A stretch of 64,000 nt of DNA from Cyclobacteriaceae bacterium (lineage in GTDB: Bacteria > Bacteroidota > Bacteroidia > Cytophagales > Cyclobacteriaceae), in assembly GCA_020436165.1 (NCBI GenBank), contig JAGQYI010000035.1:62001-126000 (forward strand), in the 5' to 3' direction. A model generated the notes under the pieces. The model searched no databases. It had not been told where the DNA came from and worked only from the letters and a program-made list of their open reading frames with translations. Shown piece by piece: positions 53,301 to 63,057 of this stretch; position 1 is the first letter of the stretch, and every line of letters starts with the position of its first letter. The position numbers and the translations under genes were made by a program.

Positions 53301-54058
53301 CAATTACATTCTTGGGCACCGGCACCTCTCAGGGTATTCCAGTTATTGCATGCTCCTGCCCTGTTTGCCAATCAATGGACTACAAGGACAAGAGGTTGCG
53401 CACCTCGGTGCACATCGAATCGGAGGGCGTTCATTTAAACATAGATGTTGGTCCCGATTTTAGACAGCAAATGCTAACAAATGGCATAAGTAAAATGGAT
53501 GCCATTTTACTAACCCATGAGCATAAAGACCACACTGCCGGACTAGACGAAGTGCGTTCGTTCAATTTTGCCCAAGAAAAGGATATGCCAGTCTATGGTC
53601 GCAAAAAGGTGCTGGATCAAATAACCAATGAGTTTGCTTACATTTTCTCAGAAAAGAAATACCCAGGCACTCCACATGTAGAAAAGAAGGTTATCACCAA
53701 TAAAAAATTTACGATTGAAGGAATTGAGATAACTCCAGTTGAGGTAATGCACTTTAAATTACCGGTATTTGGTTTTAGGATTAAGGACTTTGCCTACATT
53801 ACTGACGCCAATTTTATAAGTGAAACCGAAAAGCAAAAACTGAAAAAACTGAAAGTATTGGTAGTTAATGCATTGCAGATTAAAAAACATATCTCACATT
53901 TTACGCTTTCAGAAGCCGTTGAGCTAATTCAAGAGCTAAAACCAGAAAAGGCATTCTTAACACATATAAGTCACAACCTGGGATTTGCCAGAGAAGTAGA
54001 GCTGTCTCTTCCCCAAAATGTGCATCTGGCCTATGACGGTCTTAAGTTGGTAGTATAA
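53297..54058 (+). CDS. Metallo-beta-lactamase-fold hydrolase, PhnP-like
   Basis: 253 residues. The strand F-L-G-T-G-T-S-Q-G-I-P opens the MBL fold. C-x-C-P-V-C-Q near residue 20 may bind a zinc. The motif L-T-H-E-H-K-D-H-T-A-G-L-D-E-V binds the two metal ions, and D near 170 (Y-I-T-D-A-N) and a final H-I-S-H complete the ligands. It resembles PhnP-type phosphodiesterases. The start is TTG 53297, overlapping the previous stop (TTGA), and no ATG precedes M-D-Y-K. The RqcH gene starts at the stop (TAATG). Confidence 0.9.
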   Translation: MTITFLGTGTSQGIPVIACSCPVCQSMDYKDKRLRTSVHIESEGVHLNIDVGPDFRQQMLTNGISKMDAILLTHEHKDHTAGLDEVRSFNFAQEKDMPVYGRKKVLDQITNEFAYIFSEKKYPGTPHVEKKVITNKKFTIEGIEITPVEVMHFKLPVFGFRIKDFAYITDANFISETEKQKLKKLKVLVVNALQIKKHISHFTLSEAVELIQELKPEKAFLTHISHNLGFAREVELSLPQNVHLAYDGLKLVV

Positions 54059-55605
54059 TGCACAACAACTACTATTTCTTACGACAATTGGTGCCTCAAT
54101 TGGAAGCCCAGCTTAAAGGCTCTGTTTTGGCTGAATGTTTCAGCCAAAACAAGGACGAACTGATCTTAAGCTTTCGCAAACCGGATGCCTCAGAGTTTTT
54201 TATCAAAGCATATCTCAAAAGTCATTTTTCATGCCTTTCTTTTCCTACTGATTTCAAAAGGGCTAAAAAAAACTCTGCTTCCATATTCGATCCAATTATT
54301 GGGCAGCAGGTTTCTCATTTGCATCTTTTCAAAAACGAAAGGTCCTTTACTATTCACTTTAAAAGTACATTTTCAATTCTTTTCAAATTGCATGGAAACA
54401 GATCGAATATAATTCTGTTGGAACAAAGCAGTCCTGTTGATCTTTTTAAAAACAGTCTTAGAAAAGATTTGACAATAGACATCAAAATACTAGAAAGGCC
54501 ACTTGATATATCCTTTGAGAACTTGCTGGCAAACGATTGGAACATTCGAAAAGTGTGGCCGACACTGGACAAAAGCTCAGGCGATCTCCTCCTCAATTCT
54601 TTACCAGGGCAACCGGCAGATCAACAGGAGAACATATTTAATACCTACAAAAATAAGGTAGAGTCACCCGGCAAATATTTCGTTCTAAAGACCGAAAAAG
54701 GATTTGAATTAAGCCTGTTAAACCCTGGTGGAGTTGACTTTGAAGAATACCCGGATCCTATTGAAGCAATTAATACGTTCTTTCATCAGCAAGTTAGCTT
54801 TCAGACCATAGCTGGCTTGCGGGAAAAAGCTATAGCTAATTTGAACGCACAACTTGTTAAGGCAGGTAATTATGTAATCAAATCGAAACAAAAACTTGAG
54901 CAGCTTTTAACAGGGGCCTCCAATAAGCAAATAGCCGATGTACTTATGGCAAACATTTATGCTATTGAAAAGGGAAGTAAAGAAGCCAAACTTCATAACT
55001 TTTATACAGATCAACCTATACTCATAAAGTTAAACCCACTTTTGAGCGTTCAAAAAAATGCCGAAAGATATTACAGAAAGGCAAAGAACGAAGCAAAGGA
55101 AATTGCAATCCTGGAAGGTAATATTAAATCCAAAGAACAGCTTATTGAAAAGCTTCGTATGGATTTGGAAAGTTTGGAATGGCTGGAAGATATAAAGGAG
55201 TTAAAAAAGTGGCTGGCTACAGAAGTTTCAACAAAAATAGATGCGCCATTACCGTACAAAGAATTTGTTATTGACGGATACCGGATTTTGGTCGGAAAGA
55301 ATGCAAAACAAAATGACGAGTTAACTTTGAAAATTGCCAAGAAAGAAGACTTATGGCTTCACGCAAAGGACGTATCAGGCTCACATGTGGTTGTAAGACA
55401 AATACCGGGAACTCCCTATCCAAAGTACATAATAGAAAAGGCCGCCCGGTTGGCAGCCTATTATTCTAAACGCAAAACCGACTCGCTTTGCCCTGTTATG
55501 TATACCCCTAAAAAATATGTTCGTAAAGTAAAAGGTGCCCCTGCAGGAGCTGTTTTAGTTGAAAAAGAAAAGGTTCTTTTGGTTGAACCCTCTCCTAATC
55601 CCTAA
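54058..55605 (+). CDS. rqcH: NFACT-domain ribosome-quality-control protein, RqcH/Rqc2 homologue
   Basis: 515 residues. The N-terminal NFACT-N region is followed by a coiled-coil part (about 250-400, Q-K-L-E-Q-L-L ... A-K-N-E-A-K-E-I) and the NFACT-R domain at 410-500 with K-E-D-L-W-L-H-A-K-D-V-S-G-S-H-V-V. RqcH binds obstructed 50S subunits and adds alanine tails to nascent chains. The D/R pair of the NFACT-N catalytic loop cannot be pinned down by eye. Its start overlaps the upstream hydrolase stop by one base. It ends base-to-base with the convergent pyk gene. Confidence 0.88.
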   Translation: MHNNYYFLRQLVPQLEAQLKGSVLAECFSQNKDELILSFRKPDASEFFIKAYLKSHFSCLSFPTDFKRAKKNSASIFDPIIGQQVSHLHLFKNERSFTIHFKSTFSILFKLHGNRSNIILLEQSSPVDLFKNSLRKDLTIDIKILERPLDISFENLLANDWNIRKVWPTLDKSSGDLLLNSLPGQPADQQENIFNTYKNKVESPGKYFVLKTEKGFELSLLNPGGVDFEEYPDPIEAINTFFHQQVSFQTIAGLREKAIANLNAQLVKAGNYVIKSKQKLEQLLTGASNKQIADVLMANIYAIEKGSKEAKLHNFYTDQPILIKLNPLLSVQKNAERYYRKAKNEAKEIAILEGNIKSKEQLIEKLRMDLESLEWLEDIKELKKWLATEVSTKIDAPLPYKEFVIDGYRILVGKNAKQNDELTLKIAKKEDLWLHAKDVSGSHVVVRQIPGTPYPKYIIEKAARLAAYYSKRKTDSLCPVMYTPKKYVRKVKGAPAGAVLVEKEKVLLVEPSPNP

Positions 55606-57036
55606 TTACTCCGTAATTTTCAATTTCATCATGTTGGTGCGATACTTCTTCGCAATTGGCATACTGGCCATAGTTATGTAGGCATCTCCTTTCTTTAGAT
55701 AACCATCCTTCTTAAGTATTTTCTCCACCTCAGCCATAGTTCCATCTGTGGTATCGTTTGATTCGAAATAATAGCCACGCACACCCCAAATCAGATTCAT
55801 AATTGTTAAAAGCTTCTTGTTACCAGTAAAAATAAAAATATTGGCTTTGGGCCTGTTGGCAGAGAGCCTCCATGCAGTAAATCCCGACCATGTCATACCT
55901 GCAATAACCTCTGCCTGGGTTTCAAAACTCAATCGCACAGAGCTCTGTATCAAACTAGAAGGATAGTAATCGGGCGACTCCGGATTAGGTTCTGAATATT
56001 TAAAGTAAATGCTGCTATAATTAGCTTCAACAGATTTAATTATGCGGGTCATACTTTTAACTGCCAATACAGGAAATTTACCTGCTGCAGTTTCTGCCGA
56101 AAGCATAACAGTATCAGCCCCATCTATCACTGAATTGGCAACATCATTGGTTTCTGCGCGGGTTGGGCGCGCATTCTCAATCATACTTTCGAGCATTTGA
56201 GTCGCTACAATTACTGGTTTTGCTGCTGCATTACATTTTTTAATAATCCTCTTTTGAATTATCGGAACATCCTCCATTTCTATCTCCACTCCAAGGTCTC
56301 CCCTTGCCACCATTACTGCATCAGTGGCATCAATTATGGCATCAATTTTTTTAACTGCCTCCGGTTTTTCTATTTTGGCAACAACGCGAATATCCTTTCC
56401 GGCAGCTTCAATTCGAATTTTTAGATCGATAATATCAAGTGCATCTCGTACAAAGGAAAGAGCGATCCAGTCTACATCGTTTTCAATCCCAAAATTCAAA
56501 TCCTCCAAATCCTTTTCGGTAAGTGACGGTGCTGAAACATTACTTGATGGCAGATTAATACCTTTTTTCGATAACAATGGACCGCCATGAACAACCTTAG
56601 TTGTTACATCTGACCCTTTAACAGATTCTACCTTAAGCTCAATCTTGCCATCATCAATCAAAATTGTCTCGCCCGGCTTAACATCTGCAGTTAACCCCTG
56701 GTAAGTTGTACTAACTTTTTTTGAATTTCCTAAAACCTTGTTAGTTGATATTACTAGTTTATCACCTTCTTTTACTTCACAACCCTCCTCAACCATATTA
56801 AGGCGGATTTTGGGTCCCTGGAGGTCCTGAAGAATAGAGACAAATGTTCCCATTTCCTTATTCAACTCACGAATAATGGCAATAACTTTCGCATGGTCAT
56901 CATGCGAGCCATGAGAAAAATTTAACCGGAATACATCTACACCGGCTATTATAAGTTCTTTAAGTGTTTCTTTCGAATTTGAAGCAGGGCCAACAGTTGC
57001 AATAACCTTGGTCTTATTGAAAATGATTTTTTCCAT
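55606..57036 (-). CDS. pyk: Pyruvate kinase
   Basis: 476 residues, final step of glycolysis. A-T-V-G-P-A-S-N-S at the start, R-L-N-F-S-H-G, G-P-K-I-R and M-V-A-R-G-D-L-G-V-E-I are the active-site blocks; E-T-A-A-G-K-F and T-x-S-G-x-T-A-like W-S-G-F-T-A follow. The C-terminal effector domain is normal. It starts 3 bases after the IPExxxVDY gene and should be co-transcribed. The stop touches the RqcH stop without spacing. Confidence 0.96.
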   Translation of the reverse strand: MEKIIFNKTKVIATVGPASNSKETLKELIIAGVDVFRLNFSHGSHDDHAKVIAIIRELNKEMGTFVSILQDLQGPKIRLNMVEEGCEVKEGDKLVISTNKVLGNSKKVSTTYQGLTADVKPGETILIDDGKIELKVESVKGSDVTTKVVHGGPLLSKKGINLPSSNVSAPSLTEKDLEDLNFGIENDVDWIALSFVRDALDIIDLKIRIEAAGKDIRVVAKIEKPEAVKKIDAIIDATDAVMVARGDLGVEIEMEDVPIIQKRIIKKCNAAAKPVIVATQMLESMIENARPTRAETNDVANSVIDGADTVMLSAETAAGKFPVLAVKSMTRIIKSVEANYSSIYFKYSEPNPESPDYYPSSLIQSSVRLSFETQAEVIAGMTWSGFTAWRLSANRPKANIFIFTGNKKLLTIMNLIWGVRGYYFESNDTTDGTMAEVEKILKKDGYLKKGDAYITMASMPIAKKYRTNMMKLKITE

Positions 57037-57039
57037 TAG

Positions 57040-57462
57040 TTAGAATATAAAATTATCCTTCGATTTAAGTTTGTTTATATCAATCAGCTGAACAAAGGAA
57101 ATACCTTCAACTTCCTTAAGCCGGCTCACAGTCTCCTTTACACTACCAAAAAACTCTTCTCCGGTTATCAGCATGAAATAATCAATTTGCGGAAGTTCGG
57201 GGACCAAGTAAGTAGCCTTTGCTTTGTCCATTCCTTTATTCTTAATCAAATTGATCTGCATAAAATCAGTTTGATAACAATAATTACTGACCACAATTCT
57301 AGAATTATTGGCCATGCTGATTACAAGATCCTCATCCATAATCAGTTCTATCTTAAATACTTGGTTAATCTTCCAGGCGAGCTTGTAGTCCTTAAGAGAA
57401 GAAACCACCCCTATTACAGCAGCTTCAACTCCTATTTCTACATCTAGTTTCTTCTTGCTCAT
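57040..57462 (-). CDS. IPExxxVDY family protein
   Basis: 140 residues. Named after a motif seen here as V-P-E-L-P-Q-I-D-Y-F near residue 87. Bacteroidota carry this family next to pyruvate kinase, and the function is unknown. Other visible parts are L-A-W-K-I-N-Q-V-F and F-V-Q-L-I-D-I near the C-terminus. It is the first gene of the two-gene pyk unit. Confidence 0.88.
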   Translation of the reverse strand: MSKKKLDVEIGVEAAVIGVVSSLKDYKLAWKINQVFKIELIMDEDLVISMANNSRIVVSNYCYQTDFMQINLIKNKGMDKAKATYLVPELPQIDYFMLITGEEFFGSVKETVSRLKEVEGISFVQLIDINKLKSKDNFIF

Positions 57463-57617
57463 GCAATGCGCAAAGATATGTTTATACCAGTAGAAAATAC
57501 CAAAGATTTGGGGACTAAATACCAGAGAGTGAAATCACAAATCCCAATTTATTTGTTTGAGATTATAGGTTAATGTTATTTCTTTGCATCGAATTTTCAC
57601 CAAACAAATAGAAGAAA

Positions 57618-57854
57618 ATGTCTGAAATTGCACAAAAAGTAAAAAGCATCATTATTGACAAGCTTGGAGTTGAGGAATCAGAAGTAACTAATGAAGCTAG
57701 CTTCACTAACGACTTGGGTGCTGACTCACTTGACACAGTTGAACTTATCATGGAATTCGAAAAAGAATTCAACATCTCTATTCCAGATGATCAGGCAGAG
57801 AATATTGGCACTGTAGGCCAAGCTATTTCTTATCTTGAGGAAAACGTAAAATAA
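57618..57854 (+). CDS. acpP: Acyl carrier protein
   Basis: 78 residues, acidic, all helices. The phosphopantetheine serine is in [10 protein letters not shown]. The N-terminus M-S-E-I-A-Q-K-V-K and the final Y-L-E-E are standard. It lies 5 bases before fabF and opens the acpP-fabF-rnc unit found in many bacteria. Confidence 0.97.
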   Translation: MSEIAQKVKSIIIDKLGVEESEVTNEASFTNDLGADSLDTVELIMEFEKEFNISIPDDQAENIGTVGQAISYLEENVK

Positions 57855-57859
57855 GACTT

Positions 57860-59113
57860 TTGAAATTACGAAGAGTAGTAGTAACCGGACTTGGAGCCCT
57901 TACTCCAATAGGTAATACTGTCGATGAGTATTGGCAGGGATTGTCTAATGGAGTAAGCGGTGCTGCCCGGATCACCTTATTTGACCCGGAAAAATTCAAA
58001 ACCCAATTTGCGTGCGAAGTAAAAAACTTTAATCCGGAGGATTTCCTGGATAGAAAGGAAGCACGTAAGATGGACCGTTTCACCCAGCTTGCAATGGTTG
58101 CGGTGGACGAAGCCATTAACGATTCGGGGGTTGATATCGAGAAAATCGATGGAGACAGAGCCGGTGTTATTTGGGGTTCCGGTATCGGAGGTATTAATAC
58201 TTTTCAAACAGAAGTTGAGAATTACATTGAGGGAGGAAGAATACCACGGTTTAATCCGTTCTTTATTCCTAAAATGATCGCAGATATAGCTGCCGGCTAT
58301 ATCTCCATCAGATATGGGTTCAGAGGGCCCAATTTTGTAACGGTTTCCGCATGCGCATCTGCTACCAATGCGATCATTGACGCACTTAACTACATTCGAC
58401 TAGGTCACATGGATATTGCTATTACCGGTGGTTCCGAAGCTTCTGTAAACGAAGCAGGGGTTGGTGGTTTTAGCTCAATGAAAGCCCTTTCTGAAAGAAA
58501 CGACTCTCCCGAAACAGCTTCAAGGCCATTCGACAAGAACAGAGATGGCTTTGTGCTTGGTGAGGGATCAGGCGCCCTTATTCTGGAAGAATACGAACAC
58601 GCCAAGGCAAGAGGTGCAAAAATTTATGCAGAAGTAATTGGTGGTGGGATGTCTGCTGATGCTCACCATATTACTGCTCCACACCCGGAAGGCAAGGGAG
58701 CTCGTAACGTAATGACCAATGCCTTGAGAGATGCTGGCATTGACCCTACAGAAGTTGATTACATCAACGTGCATGGCACTTCCACTCCACTCGGAGATAT
58801 CAGTGAAGTAAAAGCCATACAAAACGTATTTGGAGAGCATGCCTATAAATTGAATGTAAGCTCTACCAAATCCATGACAGGCCACTTGTTAGGCGCTGCT
58901 GGAGCCATTGAGGCAGTTGCTGCCATTAAGGCAATACAGAACTCGCTGGTTCCTCCTACAATTAATCACGAAACCGTGGATGAGGGTCTCGATCCTAAAA
59001 TTAATTTCACCCTTAACAAGGCTCAGGCCAGGGAAGTTAATGTGGCTTTAAGCAACACCTTCGGTTTTGGTGGTCATAACGCTTCGCTCGTATTTCGTAA
59101 ACTGAAAGAATAG
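57860..59113 (+). CDS. fabF: Beta-ketoacyl-ACP synthase II
   Basis: 417 residues, elongation of fatty acyl-ACP by condensation with malonyl-ACP. The nucleophile is in V-S-A-C-A-S-A-T-N, and the two histidines are in V-H-G-T-S-T-P-L-G-D and M-T-G-H-L-L-G-A-A-G-A. The start is a TTG (57860) giving M-K-L-R-R-V-V-V-T-G-L-G, the usual N-terminus; there is no ATG alternative. Its stop overlaps the rnc start (TAGTG). Confidence 0.96.
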   Translation: MKLRRVVVTGLGALTPIGNTVDEYWQGLSNGVSGAARITLFDPEKFKTQFACEVKNFNPEDFLDRKEARKMDRFTQLAMVAVDEAINDSGVDIEKIDGDRAGVIWGSGIGGINTFQTEVENYIEGGRIPRFNPFFIPKMIADIAAGYISIRYGFRGPNFVTVSACASATNAIIDALNYIRLGHMDIAITGGSEASVNEAGVGGFSSMKALSERNDSPETASRPFDKNRDGFVLGEGSGALILEEYEHAKARGAKIYAEVIGGGMSADAHHITAPHPEGKGARNVMTNALRDAGIDPTEVDYINVHGTSTPLGDISEVKAIQNVFGEHAYKLNVSSTKSMTGHLLGAAGAIEAVAAIKAIQNSLVPPTINHETVDEGLDPKINFTLNKAQAREVNVALSNTFGFGGHNASLVFRKLKE

Positions 59114-59853
59114 TGCACAAAGCTTTTAGGCGAGTCCTGAATGTTTTTCATTCTTATTCTTTAGAAGATAAAAAATTTCGCGCGGTTGTTAATTCAATAA
59201 CCGGCAAAAATCCTATAACCCTAAAGCTCTATAAGCTTTCCATTAAGCATTCATCGGCTTCTGAACCCGATAAATTTGGCCGCAAGGAGTCGTATGAGCG
59301 GTTAGAATACCTTGGAGATGCCTACCTTGGAGCAGTGGTGGCTGAATATTTGTATAAAAAGTACCCCTATAAAGACGAAGGCTTTTTAACAGACATTCGC
59401 TCTCGACTTGTTAACAGAGAATCACTTAATCAACTTGGTAAGAAACTTGGATTGGATGACCTTATTGCCTTTGAGCAAAAGAATGGCCTTAAAATGCACC
59501 GTTCTATTTATGGTGATGTGCTGGAAGCACTTGTAGGAGCCATCTATCTCGACCATGGGTTTAAAGTATGCAAGCATTTTGTGCTTCACAGATTGATAGA
59601 ACCAAATTTTAATATTAACAAAATAGTAACCGAAAACCCCAATTATAAAAGCCAGATAATTGAATGGAGCCAGAAGAATGGCAAGGAAATTACTTTTGAA
59701 ACCGAAAACGTGGAAACCAAAGGTAATTTCAAGGAATTTGAGGTTTCCTTGTTTATTGAAGGTAAGTTTGTAGTAAACGGGCATGGGCCTAACAAGAAAA
59801 AAGCCGAGCAGTCAGCAGCCCGAAAAGCGCTGGAGAAAATATCTCCCGAATAG
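59113..59853 (+). CDS. rnc: Ribonuclease III
   Basis: 246 residues. It cleaves double-stranded RNA during rRNA and mRNA processing. The signature E-R-L-E-Y-L-G-D-A-Y-L-G is near residue 60 and the second acid pair is in Y-G-D-V-L-E-A-L-V-G-A-I-Y-L-D. The C-terminal dsRNA-binding domain ends K-K-K-A-E-Q-S-A-A-R-K-A-L-E. Start GTG 59113 overlaps the fabF stop by one base. Confidence 0.95.
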   Translation: MHKAFRRVLNVFHSYSLEDKKFRAVVNSITGKNPITLKLYKLSIKHSSASEPDKFGRKESYERLEYLGDAYLGAVVAEYLYKKYPYKDEGFLTDIRSRLVNRESLNQLGKKLGLDDLIAFEQKNGLKMHRSIYGDVLEALVGAIYLDHGFKVCKHFVLHRLIEPNFNINKIVTENPNYKSQIIEWSQKNGKEITFETENVETKGNFKEFEVSLFIEGKFVVNGHGPNKKKAEQSAARKALEKISPE

Positions 59854-59863
59854 ATTTTTTAGA

Positions 59864-61720
59864 ATGAAAATTGCCGGTGCCACCTTAAATCAGACCCCCC
59901 TGGATTGGTCAAACAACCTGACCAATATAAAAAATGCGATTGTACAGGCTAAAAAAGATAACGTTTCTATTCTATGTCTGCCCGAGTTATGCATTACAGG
60001 CTATGGTTGTGAAGATATGTTCTTGTACCCATGGGTGGCTGAAAGGGCCTTAGATGAGCTAAAAAAGGCACTTCCTCTAACTTCAGGTATTACAGTTACG
60101 TTGGGTCTGCCCATGTGGTACCAAACCAAAATTTATAACACCATATGCCTGGTAAAGGATGGTCAAATACTAGGTTTTCAGGCCAAGCAAACATTGCCTA
60201 ATTACGGGGTGCATTACGAGCAGCGCTGGTTTACACCATGGAATCAGGGTCAGCAAAAGTTAGAAATTAATGGAATCAGCTACCAGTTCGGGGATTACAT
60301 CTATAATATCGATGAAGCCGTAATTGGCTTTGAAATTTGCGAAGAAGCCTGGATTGAAGATAGGCCAGCATGCAGACTGGTTGAGCAGAAAGTAAACCTG
60401 ATCCTGAATCCCAGTGCAAGTCATTTTGCACTAAACAAAGAAAAGAGCCGGGAAAATCTGGTGATAAGTAGCTCCAAAGATTTTAACTGTACCTATGTAT
60501 ATGCCAATCAGTTGGGGAATGAGGCTGGAAGAATTATTTACGATGGCGATGTGATTATTGGGCAAAAAGGACAACTATTGGCTCTGGGTAATCGATTTAG
60601 TAAAAAATCATTTTGTTTAACAAGTACGGAAGTATATTTAAACGGACATCAGAATAGCTCTGGTGATGAAAGAAGAAGCCTTAGCTTGTTTCAGCAATTT
60701 ACTAAGGCAGTAACCCTGGGTTTATTCGATTATTTACGAAAAAGTTACAGCAAGGGATTTGTGCTCTCACTAAGTGGTGGAGCAGACTCTTCTTCTTTGC
60801 TGGTTCTGGTAGCTGAAATGGTAAAGTCCGGAGTTGATGAGCTTGGAGTGGAAGGCTTTTTGAAACAGGTGAATAGAGAAGATCTGCTTACCCAGGTTTC
60901 CTCTTCTGAAGAAATTATCAGCAAATTATTGATTGCTGCATACCAGGGCTCTAAAAACTCATCTGAAGCTACGCTTCAGTCGGCTAAAAGCCTTGCTGAA
61001 TCGGTTGGAGCAACCTTCTACCACTGGACCATCGACCAGCCCGTAGAGGTGGCTGTACAGGTGGTTGAAAAGGAACTTGGACGCAAACTAAGCTGGGATA
61101 CGGACGATATTGCCCTACAGAACATTCAGGCACGTAGCCGTTCGCCTATTATCTGGATGCTGGCCAACATTACAAGCTCCATTTTACTAACTACTTCTAA
61201 CCGAAGCGAAGGAAGTGTAGGCTACACCACCATGGACGGTGACTCAAGCGGCAGCCTTGCTCCCATTGCGGGTATAAATAAATCGTTTTTGGTTGAGTGG
61301 CTGCGTTGGGCTGAAAAGGAGCTTGGCTACACAGGACTAAGCTATGTGAATAAGCTGATCCCTACCGCTGAATTGCGCCCGAAGGAGAACCTGCAAACGG
61401 ACGAACAAGACCTTATGCCCTACCCTGTTTTGCAGCAAATCGAAATGCTGTTTATCCGGGAACGGCTTAGCCCAAAAGCCATTTTCGATAAATTAAACAC
61501 AGAAATCGATAAACAGCGAATTGCCGGTTATATTGTAAAGTTCTTTAAACTTTGGACACGCAACCAGTGGAAAAGAGAACGAATTGCTCCATCCTTCCAT
61601 CTGGACGATTATAATGTGGACCCGCGGTCCTGGTTCCGCTTCCCTATTCTTTCCGGGGGCTTTTATGACGAACTGAAAGAGTTGGAACAAATAGCAAAAG
61701 GTAATCAAAGCATCACATAA
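59864..61720 (+). CDS. nadE: Glutamine-dependent NAD+ synthetase
   Basis: 618 residues. The nitrilase-like glutaminase half has the catalytic E in L-P-E-L-C-I-T-G-Y-G, K in F-Q-A-K-Q-T-L-P-N-Y and C in F-E-I-C-E-E-A-W. The synthetase half has the ATP loop L-S-L-S-G-G-A-D-S-S and S-N-R-S-E-G-S-V-G-Y. It makes NAD+ from deamido-NAD+. The frame extends upstream inside rnc, but ATG 59864 fits the family start M-K-I-A-G-A. Confidence 0.95.
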   Translation: MKIAGATLNQTPLDWSNNLTNIKNAIVQAKKDNVSILCLPELCITGYGCEDMFLYPWVAERALDELKKALPLTSGITVTLGLPMWYQTKIYNTICLVKDGQILGFQAKQTLPNYGVHYEQRWFTPWNQGQQKLEINGISYQFGDYIYNIDEAVIGFEICEEAWIEDRPACRLVEQKVNLILNPSASHFALNKEKSRENLVISSSKDFNCTYVYANQLGNEAGRIIYDGDVIIGQKGQLLALGNRFSKKSFCLTSTEVYLNGHQNSSGDERRSLSLFQQFTKAVTLGLFDYLRKSYSKGFVLSLSGGADSSSLLVLVAEMVKSGVDELGVEGFLKQVNREDLLTQVSSSEEIISKLLIAAYQGSKNSSEATLQSAKSLAESVGATFYHWTIDQPVEVAVQVVEKELGRKLSWDTDDIALQNIQARSRSPIIWMLANITSSILLTTSNRSEGSVGYTTMDGDSSGSLAPIAGINKSFLVEWLRWAEKELGYTGLSYVNKLIPTAELRPKENLQTDEQDLMPYPVLQQIEMLFIRERLSPKAIFDKLNTEIDKQRIAGYIVKFFKLWTRNQWKRERIAPSFHLDDYNVDPRSWFRFPILSGGFYDELKELEQIAKGNQSIT

Positions 61721-61770
61721 TTTCGGGCATTATCCCAATACTAATTTTATATTTGAGCCAAATTCAACTT

Positions 61771-62949
61771 ATGCATCTTTTTAGTTTTATCATCTGGAAT
61801 TTCGACCCCACCTTTTTTACTATAAACCTTACAGGTATTGGCTTGGGAGAATATCCTATTCGCTGGTACGGGTTGTGCTGGGCACTTGGTTTTTTAATAA
61901 GCCAGCAAATTATGTTTTATGTGTATAAAACAGAAGCAGGGACAGAACTCGCTAAAAAGAAACAAGCAGAAGCATTTGTAGAAAGCCTTACGGTGTACAT
62001 GATCGTGGCCAGTATTGTGGGCGCTCGATTAGGACACGTGCTTTTTTACCAGCCTATGGACTACCTTACTCACCCGCTACGTATCCTTAATTTGCGCGAA
62101 GGTGGCCTTGCCAGCCATGGAGGTGCTATTGGCATTTTATTGGCTTTGTGGATATTCTCCAAATATAGAATCAATACCAAAAAAGGGACAAAAAGAGGCG
62201 TGTTCCTTATCAAAACCAATCGTGGGTACAATTACATGCAGATATTGGACAGGATCGTGATCGTGGTTGCGCTTACCGGTGCGCTTATCCGTTTTGGTAA
62301 TTTCATGAACTCTGAAATAATTGGTAAGCCAACCAACTCTGACTGGGGGGTAGTTTTTGGCCATGAAGTAACAGAAGCCCTTACCTACGACCCAAGTGGT
62401 GACGGATGGATTGAAGACGTATCTTTTGAAAAAGACGATAGCCGGCAAATGGAAAATGGTCATGTGCCCATTATTGTTGATGTTGACTTTAAAAAGAAAA
62501 ATTATGATGAAGCTCAACTCAAAAGCTTCCTCAATTCCGGGGTTAACAGAGCCCTGGCACGTTCCTCAATGCACATTTACGAGCCGCTGGACCACCCGCT
62601 GGATTACATGCTTACTCAAAAGCAAGGGCAATATGTGGCTTCTATTAAAACCTATGGAGTAGCTCGCCAACCTTCGCAACTATATGAATCGGCCTCCAGT
62701 TTCTTGCTGTTTTTATTGCTGTTTTACCTTTGGAGTAGAAAGAAAAGAGAAACCCCTGATGGACAACTCATTGGGCTGTTCCTGGTGATTTTATTTACAC
62801 TCAGGTTTGTGTACGAATTCACCAAAGAAAATCAGGTAGCCTTTGAAGACAAAATGGCGTTGAATATGGGGCAATGGCTAAGCATTCCGTTTGTGTTGAT
62901 TGGTATTTTTGTTTTGGTTTGGTCTAATAGAAAGAGTAAAGCCAGCTGA
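61771..62949 (+). CDS. lgt: Prolipoprotein diacylglyceryl transferase
   Basis: 392 residues with at least six membrane helices. It attaches diacylglycerol to the lipobox cysteine of preprolipoproteins. Key parts: Y-P-I-R-W-Y-G-L near residue 30, S-H-G-G-A-I-G near 118, the signature G-A-L-I-R-F-G-N-F-M-N-S-E near 172, and R-Q-P-S-Q-L-Y-E-S near 304. A soluble insertion of about 90 residues between helices (about 190-290) is typical of Bacteroidota Lgt. A TTG at 61753 is in frame, but ATG 61771 is chosen. Confidence 0.94.
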   Translation: MHLFSFIIWNFDPTFFTINLTGIGLGEYPIRWYGLCWALGFLISQQIMFYVYKTEAGTELAKKKQAEAFVESLTVYMIVASIVGARLGHVLFYQPMDYLTHPLRILNLREGGLASHGGAIGILLALWIFSKYRINTKKGTKRGVFLIKTNRGYNYMQILDRIVIVVALTGALIRFGNFMNSEIIGKPTNSDWGVVFGHEVTEALTYDPSGDGWIEDVSFEKDDSRQMENGHVPIIVDVDFKKKNYDEAQLKSFLNSGVNRALARSSMHIYEPLDHPLDYMLTQKQGQYVASIKTYGVARQPSQLYESASSFLLFLLLFYLWSRKKRETPDGQLIGLFLVILFTLRFVYEFTKENQVAFEDKMALNMGQWLSIPFVLIGIFVLVWSNRKSKAS

Positions 62950-63057
62950 CAGCGCCAAGCTAATCTCATTACTTTGAAAAAATGGTAATTTTCAAAAACA
63001 GCAATAGACCCTTCACATATTAAACTAACTGGCCAACGTTATGAAAAAAAAATTTTA

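Noticed and set aside
62137-62517. 126-codon minus-strand frame inside lgt
   Set aside because: Antisense to the soluble insertion of lgt; no start context or family features.
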